Of a DNA stretch of 64,000 nucleotides, positions 1 through 12,254 are shown one piece after another (within the stretch, counting starts at the first letter, position 1; each line of letters starts with the position of its first letter). Both the position numbers and the translations under genes were made by a program. The notes under the pieces are model-generated. The model did not search any database. It was not told the DNA's origin and was given only the letters and a program-made list of their open reading frames with translations. The DNA comes from Diphasiastrum complanatum (taxonomy: Eukaryota > Streptophyta > Lycopodiopsida > Lycopodiales > Lycopodiaceae). The stretch is from contig CM055096.1 of assembly GCA_029204225.1 (NCBI GenBank), forward strand, positions 63,641,240-63,705,239, written 5' to 3'.

Positions 1-840
1 TGTTACATGTTCTTTTCTTGTGTCTTTTTTTGTCTCTGGTAACAGTCTTCTACATATCTGTCTTAAAATATTTTGCATTCTGAATGTCCGAATGTTTAGC
101 TAGAGCCATCTGATTTGCAGGCTTGCCATGCTTTGTCGTCATAAGGACACAAGAAGTTAACTTGAGTGGATATTTATTTGTAAAACTACTATTGAAGGCC
201 ATTTTTTTTAATCACCTATCTGTTGCAGGGCTGGGAAGTCTTTACTAATGATGCAAGTATGTAATCTACTTCGTGAAAACTGATGTACACAACCCACAAA
301 GCTGAAAAGTTTTCAAGATTTGGCAAATAGTTTACTTTTGATTGTTGTATAAATTTGCAACGAAGTTGCATGGTCTGGTACAGGTTTGGATAGTATAGTT
401 GCTGCTAGTAATTTGTCTTAACAATCCGTCTTGTTGTTGATATGCACCTGTAAGTCATGTCATTTTTTGCTACTTTAGAAACCTGTAATCATATGTTATG
501 GCATGTCAATTGCTGCTACAAAACTGTTATTGTGCCTGATTTATAAACCCTCAGTGTTTCTTAGGATTGCGAATGTTTAGACCTCATCATTGCCAACTTT
601 TTCTAAAGAAAATGGATTACCAAGAACGTGGATTTTCGAGAAAACCTAAAATTTGTTCCCTCTAAAAGTTTTTGCACACATACTGAGAAAATTTTTATTT
701 GTGCACAAGAAAGGAAGACAAGTTCCACCACAAAAATCTTAGGGTTTTTTTCACACCCTTGGAAGAAAATTTTACTCTCAATAAGCAATAAATTGAACTA
801 GAGTCTCATAAGACAAAGTCTTCTAGAAGCACACTTATTA
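1..840. other. Non-coding stretch, T-rich
   Basis: I see no convincing coding frame here. The sequence is AT-rich with pyrimidine runs that end in possible acceptors (for example before 121), so it could be intron or 3' untranslated sequence of a gene to the left. A short frame at 603-788 on the minus strand has no family resemblance and sits beside an LTR primer-binding site, so I treat it as retroelement leader. Confidence 0.4.
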
Positions 841-1193
841 CTCTAATACCATGTTGTAAAATCTCACATGCACACAAGTATGATTGATCTACAAAGGAAA
901 AGATCCTTGAAATAGTTCATAACAAACCATAGCACTTAATGAATAGAACCTCAAAGAGTGTTAACAAGGCGCTAAAAGAACAAGCAAAGATTGCTGCTTA
1001 TTTGAGATTCCAAGGATGTACTTTGCAAAATCAAAACTTCAAGCTCAACAAAAGGCGTCGTGATCAAAGTCCTTTCTACCTTTTAAAAAAGGGGTACATA
1101 CATGCCTTTCAAAACACAAGACTGGGCATGACTTTGAAGGTTGCAAGTCTGAGACTTGTCAAGCCTGAGATTTCAAACAAGAATAATCTTTGA
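841..1193 (-). repeat. LTR end with primer-binding site (minus strand)
   Basis: On the minus strand the sequence runs ...TTTTACAACA and then TGGTATTAGAG (851 to 841). This is a typical LTR end followed by an initiator-Met tRNA primer-binding site with one changed base. The LTR would extend to the right from 852. Its outer end is not clear and may lie between 1190 and 2000. Sequence left of 841 would be the element leader. Confidence 0.35.
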
Positions 1194-1202
1194 AGACCGC
1201 CC

Positions 1203-1720
1203 TCAAAAAAATCTGAAGCCAAGATGGTGAGAAAGCCTTGTGATCAGCTGATTCCTGTCTCCAAACAAGGGGAGCTCATAGAATTGAAGGAGCTCGATGG
1301 CCTCCTGCTCTGTCAAGCCATCTACTGCAACCTTGGTTGCAGGGAAATTAGATGGTAGGTCCCCTCGAGAATTGGTAATCCGTTCAAGGTATTCCAAAAA
1401 GCGCAATGACGAATTGATAGCGCAAAGATATGTCGTGCTCTAATCGCCCCATTCTCTCTGCCATTTGCCCAACTCTTGTCTGCATTGCCCCCAAGTAATG
1501 TTAGCGCCTGCAACCTAATCTCATTCATGGCGACAAAATTCAGGAGACTATCGTGTATATCTTGCATAAAATGTGAAAGATATTCAAATGAAACCTCAAG
1601 TGCAGCAAGCCTTTGTTCAGTATTTGCTCCCACAGGTACTGCAAAATGTTCAATCTCTGGAGCGGGAGGTTGTAATGGAAGCTGAGCGTTTCTCAAATTG
1701 TCCCCTCCTGCTCCAGCCAT
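1203..1720 (-). pseudogene. Small coiled-coil + SAP-like element gene, copy 1 (frameshifted)
   Basis: Starts at an ATG at 1720 (reads MAGAGGDN) and ends at TGA 1203. The first about 80 residues lie in one frame. The next part continues as a heptad-rich coiled-coil-like stretch one frame over (about 1495-1410). The last 66 residues lie in the third frame, so at least two frameshifts break it. The C-terminus contains LLQFYELPLFGDRNQLITRL followed by a conserved His and a Phe-rich end, which resembles the helix-turn-helix of a SAP DNA-binding motif. Length (518 bp), N-terminal MAG start, coiled coil and C-terminal motif all match the two copies at 18.1 and 19.2 kb. Role unknown. It could be a gag-like or accessory protein of a non-autonomous element. 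It lies just right of an LTR end at 852. Confidence 0.5.
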
Positions 1721-2479
1721 CCTTGCAGTTAAGCCCTGGATTCAGCAAGCAAAGCAAAGACCAGATTGCGTCTCAAAAAAATCCACATGCATACTGTGAA
1801 ACGATCTAATCTCAATAATATCCCTATCTCAACTACAGTAATCATGACAATATCAACATACAGTGTGAAACTATTCCATCTCAAAATATCCATCTGCCAA
1901 CATATACATATCTAAGCACACAACATAATATAAAACAGATAGATACTCTTAAAAAAAACCTGATATTACAATATATGAAACTGTGTGATCCCCTAGGAAG
2001 GTCAACAATAATAGTCACAAATTATTTGCACTACAACAACCTCAAGATCTCCACGCATGCTCTCTCTCTCTCTCTCTCTCTCGCTCGCTCGCTCGCTCTC
2101 TTCCAAAACCTTACAAATGTAACCTCCCAGAAACCACTCTCGTGTTAGCCACATGTCCTGAATATCATATGCCCCATAAGTTTTACTAAATAGAGTACTT
2201 GCTTCCATATATACAGAAACTCACAAGTTAGAATGTTTTGTGCGTACGAACGCGTGTGAGTGAGGTGCTCGCAAAAAGTGCTCCCCTGGCCCCCCAAAAA
2301 ATGCATGTCTTTTTATTAAGCTCATGGAAAAAAATGAGATGTAATGAATGTCATGTGAGATGCAGCATTGGAATCAAGGTATCTCTCAACTTTTACTCAA
2401 GTAGACTCACCTCAACTATCATGCAACATGGAGATGTGAAAATCAAGAAAAGAAAAGACACAACCTAATAGGTATGAAG
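1721..2479. other. Intergenic/repeat-derived, no gene seen
   Basis: AT-rich sequence with no supportable coding frame. It contains a short compound microsatellite: a CT run at 2060-2082 followed by GCTC units to about 2098. From about 2480 the sequence becomes recognisable copia pol. Confidence 0.4.
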
Positions 2480-2626
2480 CTAATTATGCTATCTTGTCAA
2501 GCGTCATCCACAACAAAAAACTTTCAACTTATGAGGAAGTGAAGGATGAAGATATTTGGGTCAAGGCCATGAGAGAAGAGACTGACTTGACCGCCGACAC
2601 TGCATGGGACTTGGTGGAGCCACCAG
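2480..2626 (+). pseudogene. Ty1/copia reverse transcriptase, left half (interrupted)
   Basis: Reads as the linker and start of a copia reverse transcriptase (motifs DEDIWVKAMREE and WDLVEPPV). The frame is cut at 2626 by an inserted LTR element and resumes at 4834 with the GKKPIG motif, exactly where the intact relatives at 47.8 kb and 57.3 kb continue. The relatives have WDLVEPP-x-GKKPI without a break. This is the older, target copia. Confidence 0.75.
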
Positions 2627-3406
2627 TGTGAAAATTTGGCAAAATCTAGCTTGGATAGTTTACAAATTCTTGTATGTGAGTAGATATCACACGTGTGAAA
2701 AAAATAAGCAAAAACATCTTAGTCATGTTGAGTTAGGTGTACTTGAAGTTTTATAGATATCTATCCATGTATAAGTAGGTGATGGGGCCATTTTTGGCAT
2801 TAGAGACAAAATAGGCTTGTACACATGTCAAGTCATGATTAGGCCAAAAGTGGAAAGTCATGTAGCTCAAGCTAGGTTTAGGCTTCTTACACTTGTAAAT
2901 ATGAGATTTGGTGAGTGACTCATCTCCATGTGTTGGTGGCATGAGAGTTAGTCACCAATCAAAAGCTAGAATTCCATCAAATTGCTCCAATAAAGTTAGA
3001 TGTCACTCACTCAATAGGATTTTGAGAAGGAAAAGAAGGGGTCCAATCATGTTTCATTCCCCTCTACCTCGAGTAGCTACATATAGAAGCAATAGTCCAT
3101 TTGTATTGTAAGTTTTTGGAGTTATTTTTGAGCAATCTTGAGGTTCTCTCTCTACTCGAGTGTTAGTACTTGAATTCTCTCTCTAACCGAGAGGAAGGAT
3201 TTTCCACATTTAGTTTTGTGTTGTACAAGTCTTCACACGTGTGAATGTACTTGTTTGGTTGATCTATGCATGGTAGAAAGTTATCTTGCCTTAGATTTGT
3301 GAACTAGATCTTGATTTTCAATCTATTTATGATCTATGTGCAATCACCAAGTCTTAGGAGATCATTATCACACTTTTAGGCACTCCCACACGTGTGAAAT
3401 TCAACA
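2627..3406 (+). repeat. 5' LTR of nested copia
   Basis: 780 bp, begins TGTGAAAATTT and ends ...AATTCAACA. It is nearly identical along its length to 4066-4833. It ends 15 bp longer than the partner because the terminal segment with CACACGTGTG is absent from the 3' LTR. The palindrome CACACGTGTG recurs inside and at the end and is shared with related LTRs at 42.3 and 56.9 kb. Confidence 0.85.
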
Positions 3407-3539
3407 TGATATCAAAGCCTGCCTAAGATATCCATGCATACATCAAGAGTGATGTGTAAATTTGCCTTGAAATCAAGATCTAGAGAGTGTAGTTGCATCT
3501 CTATGGCTATCAAGAGGATTTTAGGGTCAAAATGGATCA

Positions 3540-4060
3540 AAAACATATTGGATTGATCCATGATGGGTACTGTACAGATTGTACTTCTCAGGCACGTGAG
3601 ATCACCAAAATTTCAATGGTTAGTGTTTCTCCAAGATGAAGTTGAAAAATCATGGTGGATAGATAGTGGATCTAGTTCTCATATGACTAGTTCAAGAAAG
3701 CCTTTCACTCATTTTGCACCTTACAATGTTCTAGAAAGTTTATTTTCATTCCTATTCATGGTGAATGCAAGATAGAGGGAATTGGTAGTGTACCAATTGG
3801 TGTTGAATCCACTATGATTCTCAAAGATGTACTTTTGTGCCTAATCTCACTATGAATCTCATTAGTGTTGGCTTGGTGGAATACTCTTCAAAGGAGTTGG
3901 CAAGTGATTTCTACCAAAGAAATCTTATCATGAATATGGTGAAGTTGTGGCTATGGAGGATCCCTTGGCTGGCCTTCACTTCACATGCATACCAAAGGAT
4001 CCACTCAACAAGTTTCACAAGTTCCTTGTTTGATCTAGTACATTATCAAACTAGTTTTTG
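3540..4060 (+). pseudogene. Internal remnant of nested copia (protease fragment)
   Basis: Around 3650-3710 the sequence encodes WWIDSGSSSHMT, the copia aspartic protease active-site region (DSG motif). It is followed by sequence matching the region before the integrase, with stop codons and frame changes. Zinc knuckle, integrase, reverse transcriptase and RNase H are missing. The last 150 bp before the 3' LTR match the 3' segments of the elements at 42.1 kb (plus) and 54.5 kb (minus), so these are one family. Confidence 0.7.
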
Positions 4061-4065
4061 AGGAG

Positions 4066-4833
4066 TGTGAAAATTTTGCAAAATCTAGCTTGTATATTTC
4101 ACAAATTTTTGTATGTGTGGAGTATGTTCCCACGTGTGAAAAAAAAAAAGCAAAAACATCTTAGTCATGGTGAAGTTTTATAGATATCTATCCATGTGTA
4201 AGTAGGTGATAGGGCCGTTTTTGGCATTAGAGACAAAATAGGCTTGAACACATGTCAAGTCATGATTAGACCAAAAGTGGAAAGTGATGTAGCTCGAGCT
4301 AGGCTTCTTACACTTGTAAAGTTGAGATTTGGTGAGTGACCCATCTCCATGTGTTGGCATGAGAGTTAGTGACCAATCAAAAGCTAAAATTCCATCAAAT
4401 TGGTCCAATAAAGTTAGAGAGCTCATATGTCTCTCAACCAATGGGATTTTGAGGAGGAAAAGAAGGTGTCCAATCATGTTTCATTCCACTCTACCTCAAG
4501 TAGCTACTTATAGAAGCAATAGTCCATTTGTATTGTAAGTTTTTGGAGTTATTGAGATTTCTACACATTTTGAGCAATCTTGAGTTTTTCTCTCTACCCG
4601 AGTGTTAGTACTTGAATTCTCTTTCTACTCGAGAGGAAGGCTTTTCCACATTTAGTTTTGTGTTGTAAAAGTCACCACACGTGTGAATGTACTTGTTTGG
4701 TTGATCTATGCATGGTAGAAAGTGATCTTGCCTTAGATTTGTGAACTAGATATTGATTTTCAATCTATTTATGATCTATGTGCAATCACCAAGTCTTAGG
4801 AGATCATTATCACACTTTTGGGCACTCCCAACA
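4066..4833 (+). repeat. 3' LTR of nested copia
   Basis: 768 bp, TGTGAAAATTTTG at the start and CCCAACA at the end, then the target duplication ACCAG. High identity with the 5' LTR suggests a fairly recent insertion compared with the degraded host copia. Confidence 0.85.
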
Positions 4834-5260
4834 ACCAGTTGATAAGAAACCTATTGGTTGTGAAAGGGTACAGGACAAAGTACCATGCATATGGGACCAT
4901 AACGAAGCACAAAGCTAGATTGATCAAAGAATACACACAAAGTAAGAGCATCAGTTGCAAAGAGACCTTTGTGTCATTACCATTGCTTATCGCTTTAGCT
5001 TCTCATTTTGATTGGCATTTACATCAGGTGGATGTAAATTTTGTTTTTTTGAATAGTGATTTGGAAGAGGAAGCGTTCATGGATCCACCTAAAGGGTTTG
5101 TTTGCATGGTATAGTAGGATTGATGCATACTTCCATTCCAAGGGGATGGTGAGAATACACTCCAACCCTAATCTTTATGTCTTATGATTTGATTGGTTGC
5201 TCTCTATGCTGACAACTTCATCATTATTGGAAATAATCAAGATGTAATAGACATGATCAA
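4834..5260 (+). pseudogene. Ty1/copia reverse transcriptase, right half
   Basis: Resumes the frame broken at 2626 (GKKPIG) and runs through remnants of the fingers region (TKHKARLI, ALASHFDWHLHQVDVNFVF, then EEEAFMDPPKGFVCMV). Several frameshifts are present and the YVDD active site is degraded (about 5200-5215). Everything after about 5260 is unrecognisable. Confidence 0.7.
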
Positions 5261-6109
5261 GATTGAGAAGGATACACATCTTGGAGATCTCATGAAGCTC
5301 CACCCATAACTTAATTGTTTTCTCATCAAACGCTTCGAAGCATACATATAGAACTCCAAATCAAAAGAAAAATCCAAAAAGCATGTATATGTGAAAGCTT
5401 GTAGAATACATATAGTACATAGATCAGTCACAGGTCCACTAACTCATAAATCACCTAGTGAGGCACATAGGCCTACATGAGACTTCTCATGATGAGTAGC
5501 ACTTCATAGATAAATGTCACTGTAAATTCCCAAGTTGGCTACGTATATGTAACAATGAATGGATTTCGTGTTTCAACACATAAAATGTTGTCTCACTTCA
5601 ATGTGTTTTGTACATGAATGAAACATAAGACTTTTAGCCAACTAAATTTCACTTTGGCTATCACAATGGATAATCATCCTAGTTTCCTCTTGAAAACCAA
5701 TTTCAAGGAGCACTTGTCTCAACCAAATTGCCTCTCGTATTACACTACTTAGAGTTTTATGTTCCTGCCTCCATTTATGACAGAACTACAACGTCTTGTT
5801 TTCTAGTAGACCCTGAGATATAACCATTTGTAAAGTAAAATGCATGATCTTTAGTAGACTTATGATCATCTATTGAACCACCCATTCAGCATCAACATCA
5901 CTCTCAAGTATTGGAATTCTATCAAGACAAGTATAGAACTATTGGAAATGAGGTGCGAGGTGGCCGACAATTCAAAATCTTGAGGGACACTATCAAAATG
6001 TAGGTCATTTCTATGAAAGACTTACTGAATTAAGAGCACCATGTTTAGATCATGTCACAACATAACCAATCAGTTAATCGATGAGTCAGTAGGTGGATTA
6101 GACAACCAT
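5261..6109. other. Unclassified repeat-derived sequence
   Basis: No gene seen. A few short copia-like words may remain near 5240-5500, but nothing supports a product. Confidence 0.3.
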
Positions 6110-7075
6110 ATATACAGAACACTCTTTGTATCTCTTGTATATCACCCAACCACTTGGATGTTAACCACGTTGTGAAAACTATCACATGGAAAATTTTCAC
6201 TAGTTTGCAATGCAAACACAACACATCTAGAAAAATTCAATGTGTCAGGCCTAAACCCTTATTTCGGAGGTATGCAATCATGCACTGCTAAACTGTTGCC
6301 CGTAAAAAGCTTGCTGCCTAGCTTTAATTTATATAAACCAAGAGAGCTAATAGAGAATAGGTGAAGCACTACAACACAACAATTAGTTCAAATTTTGAAC
6401 TAAACTGCGCTAATTTGGAAAAAGTATAACATGTTCAATTGGAAATAGTAATTAGTGAGTAATGTATCTCCAAATGAAATGGTTCCCAGGAAACGTTTGT
6501 AATGTTTGAGTTTGTATACGCATTTGCATGTTTAACATAAGGTCAAAAGTTTGCTAAAGTGAGACTCTCAATTTTACCTTGCAATAAGATAAGATATTTT
6601 CAGGTACTTTTAGGAGAAAATATCTCTAAGAAGTGCCTATGACCTTAAAGTTTACAACATAATGCCGCATATTGTTATATTCAACTTTTTTTGATATTGC
6701 AGTTGTTTATCATAATTCACACAAGTCTTCCTTCCAAAAATGCTGAACTTTGCAACAAATTTGCAATCGTTTTTGTTGGTAGCTATGATTTTTACCAAAC
6801 TGCATATCTAATGGCTTACAGCTACCTGGGTTGTTTACCAGCCAACCAAGTTGTACTATTAAAATTGTTATCTAGCCTTCTAAAAACCTAGAAAACTGAA
6901 AATGCGTAGGCACTGCTTCTAACCTCAGATCTTCACTAAAACGAACTGACTTGCAAAAAGTTTACAACATCACACAATAGAACAACATATTCAAATTTCC
7001 TTAAATAATACGGTATTTATCATGATCCACAACAAATTTGCAATAGTTTTTGCCGGTAAGTACGACTTGTGTGAA
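6110..7075 (+). repeat. R-family repeat, copy 1
   Basis: Matches the segments at 28.69-30.07 kb (reverse orientation) and 62.96-64.0 kb (same orientation). Shared landmarks include AACCACTTGGATGTTAACCA (6150), the self-complementary run TTCAAATTTTGAAC (near 6390), and a block repeated imperfectly inside the element that includes CACACAAGTCTTCCTTCC (near 6720). It encodes nothing recognisable. The 5' part seen in the other two copies is missing. Class unknown. Confidence 0.6.
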
Positions 7076-7269
7076 GAATTTCAGATCATTTAAAATCCAA
7101 TTCCATAACTTGTTCTTTGGTTAGAAATAGATCAACTCTACCAATCTTGCCAATGTAGAAAAATCAACATCTACGAAAGAGATGCAAACTCAGTAGAACT
7201 TGATCAAACATCAAACATAAGATATGATGAAGTTGTTTTCCGTACAAAAACAATAAGCTACTATATTTC

Positions 7270-7696
7270 ACACGTGTGGATCCAGAAATAGCATAAAATC
7301 AGCATTCTACACACAAGATTGCAAGATATCACCAATATAGTGCACCAATGGATAGATGAACCCAAGAGAACTCATGTATAAGCATGAAGTGAGATAAGAG
7401 AGAGAATGTGTCTCTTCCCACGAGTTACATCCTTTCATAGTAGGTCCAAACCTAATTTGAAACTTCGTTTCCCTCCATAATGAAAAACCCTACTATTTTT
7501 GTGACTAGATTCAATGTCTCTACTACTCAAACTTGAATCTTCTAAAACTCGTGTATTACACTTTTCCACACTTTCAAAAAGTGTTTATTCAAATGCTTTT
7601 TGACTAACATAACTCTAATTCTAATATGAACTTTGGCCTCAATTGTCAAATATACAAATACAACCAAAATAGCAAAACTAGTTGAAATTTCTCACA
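7270..7696 (-). repeat. 3' LTR remnant of the minus-strand copia
   Basis: On the minus strand the LTR begins TGTGAGAAATTTC at 7696, directly after a purine tract (GAAGAGGGAG, 7697-7706) that follows the end of RNase H. The outer (left) end is uncertain and I place it only roughly near 7270, where CACACGTGTG occurs. Confidence 0.5.
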
Positions 7697-10076
7697 CTCC
7701 CTCTTCAACTAGTTTTAGCATAGACTTTGAAAACACTCCAAGTGAAGTCCTATGCTTCATGAACAAGTTTTTTCCCAATGCTTTGGTGAAGATGTCAGCT
7801 ACACATTCCCTTGAGGACACGTGTTGAAGCTCCACCTCCTTTGCCATGACTTGCTCTCTCACAAAGTTATATGCCACCTCAATATGCTTGCTCCAAGCAT
7901 GAAAGATAGGATTAATTGCCAACTTTTGGGCTGATAGGTTGTCACAAAAGATGATTGGGCTCTTTGAAAAATCCAAGATCTTTGATCATCCTCTTGATCC
8001 ATACCATCTCCTTTGTGCAATGTGTACGTGCTTTGTACTCGGCCTCACTAGATGACAATAAGATAGTGGCTTGTTTCTTCGACATCCATGATATAGCTCC
8101 ATCACCTATGAGAATACAATGAGCACTTATGGATTTCCTATCCATTTTATCTCCAGCAAAGTTCGAACCTGAAAATCCAAACAAGTTAGATAATGATCCC
8201 TCATACAATATGCCAAAATCTCGAGTTCCAATGATGTACCTCAAAACTTGTTTCCCTAGCTTCCAATGCCCTTCACTAGGGTCTTGCATGAATTGGCTCA
8301 ATCTTCCAACACAATAGCTTAGTTTGGTCTTGTGATGGATACGTACATAAGAAAATCAACTAGCTTCCTATAGAGAGTAATGTCCTTGAAGGATCTTTCA
8401 TTACCTCTTATAGTTAGCTTTACATTTGACTCCATAGGTGTATCACATTGATTTTGCATCTACCATATAAAATCTCTCTAGAATAGAATCAGCATAATTT
8501 TCTTGACAAATGAAAGTATATTGAGAAGATATAATCACTTCTATTCCTAAAATGTAATGCAAATGACCAAGATCATGCACCTCAAACTCACTCTTGAGAG
8601 CACTCTTGATATCCTCCACATGTTGGTTGTCTCCACCACTCAAGATGATATCATCCACATAGATTAGCAAGATTGTAACATCATTTCTAGCAAACCTATA
8701 ATAAAGTGAATGATCATACTCACTCATAACAAAAGCACAAGACTCACAAATATGATTTATGCTAGTTAAGAATCTTGGAAGCAACTTGATTCTTAGCCAT
8801 TACCTCCAATGACTTGAAGTGGAGATGCCCCATATTTTTATGCCAAACCTCTTGAATAGGTATTTGCTCACTTCCCACAAATCCAATTTGGTTAGCAATA
8901 ACACAAGCATCTAGTCTGAACAGCTTCCCATGCCTTTTACCTTTTGCAATCAAGATATCCTTCCTTTTGATCATGCAAGCATCTCCATCAAACTCAACTT
9001 TGAAACCTCTACTTAGCAATTGACTCACACTAAGTAAATTCTTGGTAATGGAAGGTATGAACAAAACATCTTTCAAATGAACATTCCTATTTGTAGAGAG
9101 AGAAATAGGAATTGTGCCAATCCCTTTGATTGCTCACTCACCATCATTGGTCGTGTAGATTACCTTCTTGTCATTTTCATATGTCAACAATGAAGTGAAG
9201 TACTCTTTGTGAAAAGTCATGTGTGAGCTTGCACCACTATCAATCCACCATGGAGATAGATCTCCATCATTAGCAAGCATACATGAAGACATCACAAAAG
9301 CATCATCATTTGAGTTTTGAGCATCCAAACCATCTTTATCAGGAGTAAGATTACTTTGTTTGTCTCCTTGATCTCCCTTCTTCTTGTAGCACTCACTTGC
9401 AAAGTGTCATTTGATGCCACAATAGGAGCACTTTAGCTTTGACCTATCTTTCTTTTTGCCATTTGAAGAAGCCTCCCCTTGATCTTGCCCTTTAGACCAC
9501 TTGCTTTTGCTTTTGTCCTTGATGAACATAGCCTCCTCTCCAACTTGAGATGTTGATGAAGATCCACCTCTTGCTTGAAGCCTATATTCTTCATTGATCA
9601 ATATCTCTTGAAGATCAATCAAACTTAGAAAAGTTCTTTGAATGGAAAGACTTTGTACAATGTTAGGATGAGCATCCAACAAATCATTAAGAATAACTTG
9701 AAAAAACATTTGGACTCTCTTCATTCTTTTGCAAAATTTGAAAGATTTGTCTTCTTAAAATCAACACTCTAGAAGTAGACTTGGATTCATAAAGCTTATT
9801 TAATGAATCCCAAGCATCCTTTGATGAAGTACTCTTACCAACTTCCTTGAGAAGTTCATTGGTAACATTCATCTTTATCATGTGTAGAGGTCTTTTAACT
9901 CTCTTGTCATACCTCAATTGTTTTTGTTGTATTGTTGGCCTCTCCTCCAAACCTACAACAATATCCAAAAAATCATTTATCTCAAGAAGTGATTCCATCC
10001 TCACTTTCCACAATGAATAGTTGCTTGAGGTAAGCCAATCATTGCCTTCCAACATGGATCCACTTAATGTAGCCAT
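7692..10076 (-). pseudogene. Ty1/copia gag-pol, decayed and internally deleted
   Basis: The likely start is the ATG at 10076 (MATLSGSMLEG). In order: gag with the UBN2-type core; a CCHC knuckle near 9410 interrupted by a TGA; protease WWIDSGASSHMT (about 9220); the pre-integrase segment ending WHKNMGHLHFKSLEVM (about 8800); then a direct jump to the reverse-transcriptase palm with IYVDDIILSG (about 8660). The whole integrase and the front of reverse transcriptase are therefore deleted. RNase H follows in two frames (SWMSKKQATILLSSSEAEYK near 8060; VADIFTKALGKNLF near 7760). At least five frame changes or stops exist. There is no partner 5' LTR: upstream sequence ends at the LTR copy at 10436. 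Confidence 0.85.
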
Positions 10077-10435
10077 GTTGCAATGACCTGATCCTTCTCT
10101 TTCAACCTGTTCCAACGCACAAAGCACTCTTTTGAGATACAGCAAATGTTTACAAAAAGAAATCACAAAGATATGGAACCTCTCAATTCTCTTCTAGCAC
10201 TTATATCTAGCAAATCAACACATAGAATGTAGAAATCTTGATCAATCTATGATCTATCCTCAATCTAATGACTCTTTCCACTTCCTAACATTGAAACAGA
10301 CTCAACTGAAGTTCAGTAACCTCACAAAATCGAGATCCAATCAAAATTAGGATTTTGACAAAATCACAAAAAAATGAATATTTCAAATTCTACATGCAAT
10401 TGCCTAAAACTTGATATAGAATCTTGTACATGCTT

Positions 10436-11975
10436 TGAGTCCGTGACTAGACAATCAAGTGGGATCTAGCTTCATCCCCAACGATGTCCCATACCGTGGC
10501 CAGCAGCTTCGGCCTTCTCTTTCCCCTAGCTAACATCGTCCTGGCTATGCACATGCGCACTACCATCCACCCACTCCTAGGTAGATAGAATGAATGGTAA
10601 TTCCTCCCCTTGTATACTGCAAGGTAGGAGTCTCCATGCTAAGCACATGTACGTGATTATGACAATTGGCATGCATGCAGTCCACGAATCATAACAATCA
10701 TAAGTAGGAAATGAATTTATGAATGCAACACCAAATCTCTTGTATCAACACCCATGTTAGAAACCTGTACTCCATAAATAGGTGGCTCCACTTGTGTTAA
10801 ATCCACTTCAACTCTTGTGGTTACTCTCATAAGTTACCACCTATGATGGACTTAGATGAGCTACTCCTCCTAAATGTGCATCTTGAAAACTATTAATAAC
10901 ACTTCACGTTTGCATCCAACCACTCTCCAACAATGATACAAATAGAATGTTGTCTATGAATTGACCAAATATGCAAGTAATAGAGCATCCGCCACAGAAA
11001 AATAAAATGTATGCAATCCTTCCTCACACAAAGTAACTAATACTCCCCCTCAAAAAGTTTACTTACACTATCTGTTCCATGGAATCTCCTGCCTCTTAAT
11101 CTCACACATAGAGTCACATGCCCCAAACAACTTTCCAACCTAGAAAGCATCTCAACATGATATCTATTTATCCTTACATTGTCATATGCAAAATTCCCAA
11201 CTAATGTATATGTATGTCCATTTTTCTCCTGACTTAAAAATATCTCCATTACAATCACATCAAAAATATCAACACATTCCTACACCAAATCATCCATGAT
11301 GATTAACTTGCAAAATATAAAACTTGACATATCCTCATCTTCGAGTAGACCTGCTTCACTCAAGAAGACTTCATATTGATTTTCTAAGTCTGATTAATAA
11401 CGTGTCGATTCATAGAAATGAACCTTGTTGTTTTTCATGAGGCTAAACAACAACCTGTCGATTCAATAAATGAATCTTGTTGTTTTTATGAGGCTAAACA
11501 ACAACCTAAATTGTTGATTTCCAGAGGCTACTCAACACTCTGAAATTGCAAATTTGATTGGAAACAACTGAATCTACCACATCACAGATCATGAACTTGG
11601 ATAGATTCAAAAAACTTGAAGAAACATCTTTTCTCCAACTCAAACTAGATCTTCACTTGATATCACCACTTGAACGACTTGGATGGTGTTTAGAACTTAA
11701 CTTGAAAACCAACAACAAGCATACATTTTGATTTATAATAGAAACTCAAGTAACATAATTCAAGTAGACAAGCAAGTTTCTGCCACTTAACTGACAATTA
11801 TGACTTAGATAGAAACCAAACAATTTAAAACAAATAGAAACCCTGGATCTTTGTACTCGATACAAAGCTTTTAAATTGCTCCTTGGTATCTTTGTCTTCC
11901 AAAGTAGAATGAAGACTTGCTTGTTGTGACCAAGCATAAAGTACCTGTTGATAAATCAACTCCCTCTTAGAATTT
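10436..11975 (-). repeat. Long LTR (family B), inverted copy 1
   Basis: About 1.54 kb that matches, in reverse orientation, 22.01-23.3 kb plus 25.19-25.44 kb. On the minus strand it starts TGATTTATCAACAGG just after a purine tract (AAGAGGGAGT). It ends at the shared word AGTCACGGA. The purine tract suggests it is the 3' LTR of an element whose body is gone. The element was joined or inserted next to the decayed copia leader at 10435. Confidence 0.6.
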
Positions 11976-11984
11976 CTTGCTAAA

Positions 11985-12254
11985 CTAGAAGTTAAAATAG
12001 CAATGATCGACTTATATAGTGCTTTCTTATTTCGACGACACCACGTGTGCTTAGTTCTAGAATTATCAGGCCGTCTTTCTTTTACGAGCCCTTTGAGTGC
12101 TTTTAAGCAACTTATCTTTGTACTTACTTATCAGTTGAATATACAATTTGTGGTGAGCTATTCTGTTGTCTTGTCTTGTTGCACTTGATGTTGTGTTGTG
12201 GTGATTGATCCGGTCAGGTGTTTAAACTGTGTTTCATAACTTGGTATCAGAGCC
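11985..12254 (+). repeat. 5' LTR end with primer-binding site (family C)
   Basis: The primer-binding site TTGGTATCAGAGCC starts at 12241, a perfect initiator-Met match, preceded by an LTR-like stretch with a TATATA-like box (TTATATAG near 12014). The LTR 5' end seems to be cut by family B at about 11980. A leader follows (CTTGGTGGCTTGAATCACCGG) but no gag frame can be recognised downstream. Confidence 0.55.

Larger units (their letters stand above)
2627..4833 (+). mobile_element. Deleted Ty1/copia element nested in an older copia
   Basis: Two direct LTRs (2627-3406 and 4066-4833) flank only 659 bp of internal sequence. The 5-bp target duplication ACCAG is present on both sides (2622-2626 and 4834-4838). 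The primer-binding site after the 5' LTR is degraded (TGATATCAAAGCC from 3407). A short purine tract (GAGGAG) precedes the 3' LTR. The internal region keeps a protease remnant and little else, so the element is a deletion derivative that could only have moved with helper proteins. It split a copia reverse-transcriptase frame. Confidence 0.85.

Noticed and set aside
3407-4065. An intact autonomous copia between the LTRs at 2.6 and 4.8 kb
   Set aside because: Only 659 bp internal sequence with a protease scrap; reverse transcriptase, integrase and RNase H are absent.
12241-12254. tRNA-like word TTGGTATCAGAGCC, repeated in variants at 841, 48912, 56908 and 59938
   Set aside because: These are primer-binding sites complementary to the tRNA 3' end next to LTR borders; no cloverleaf surrounds them.
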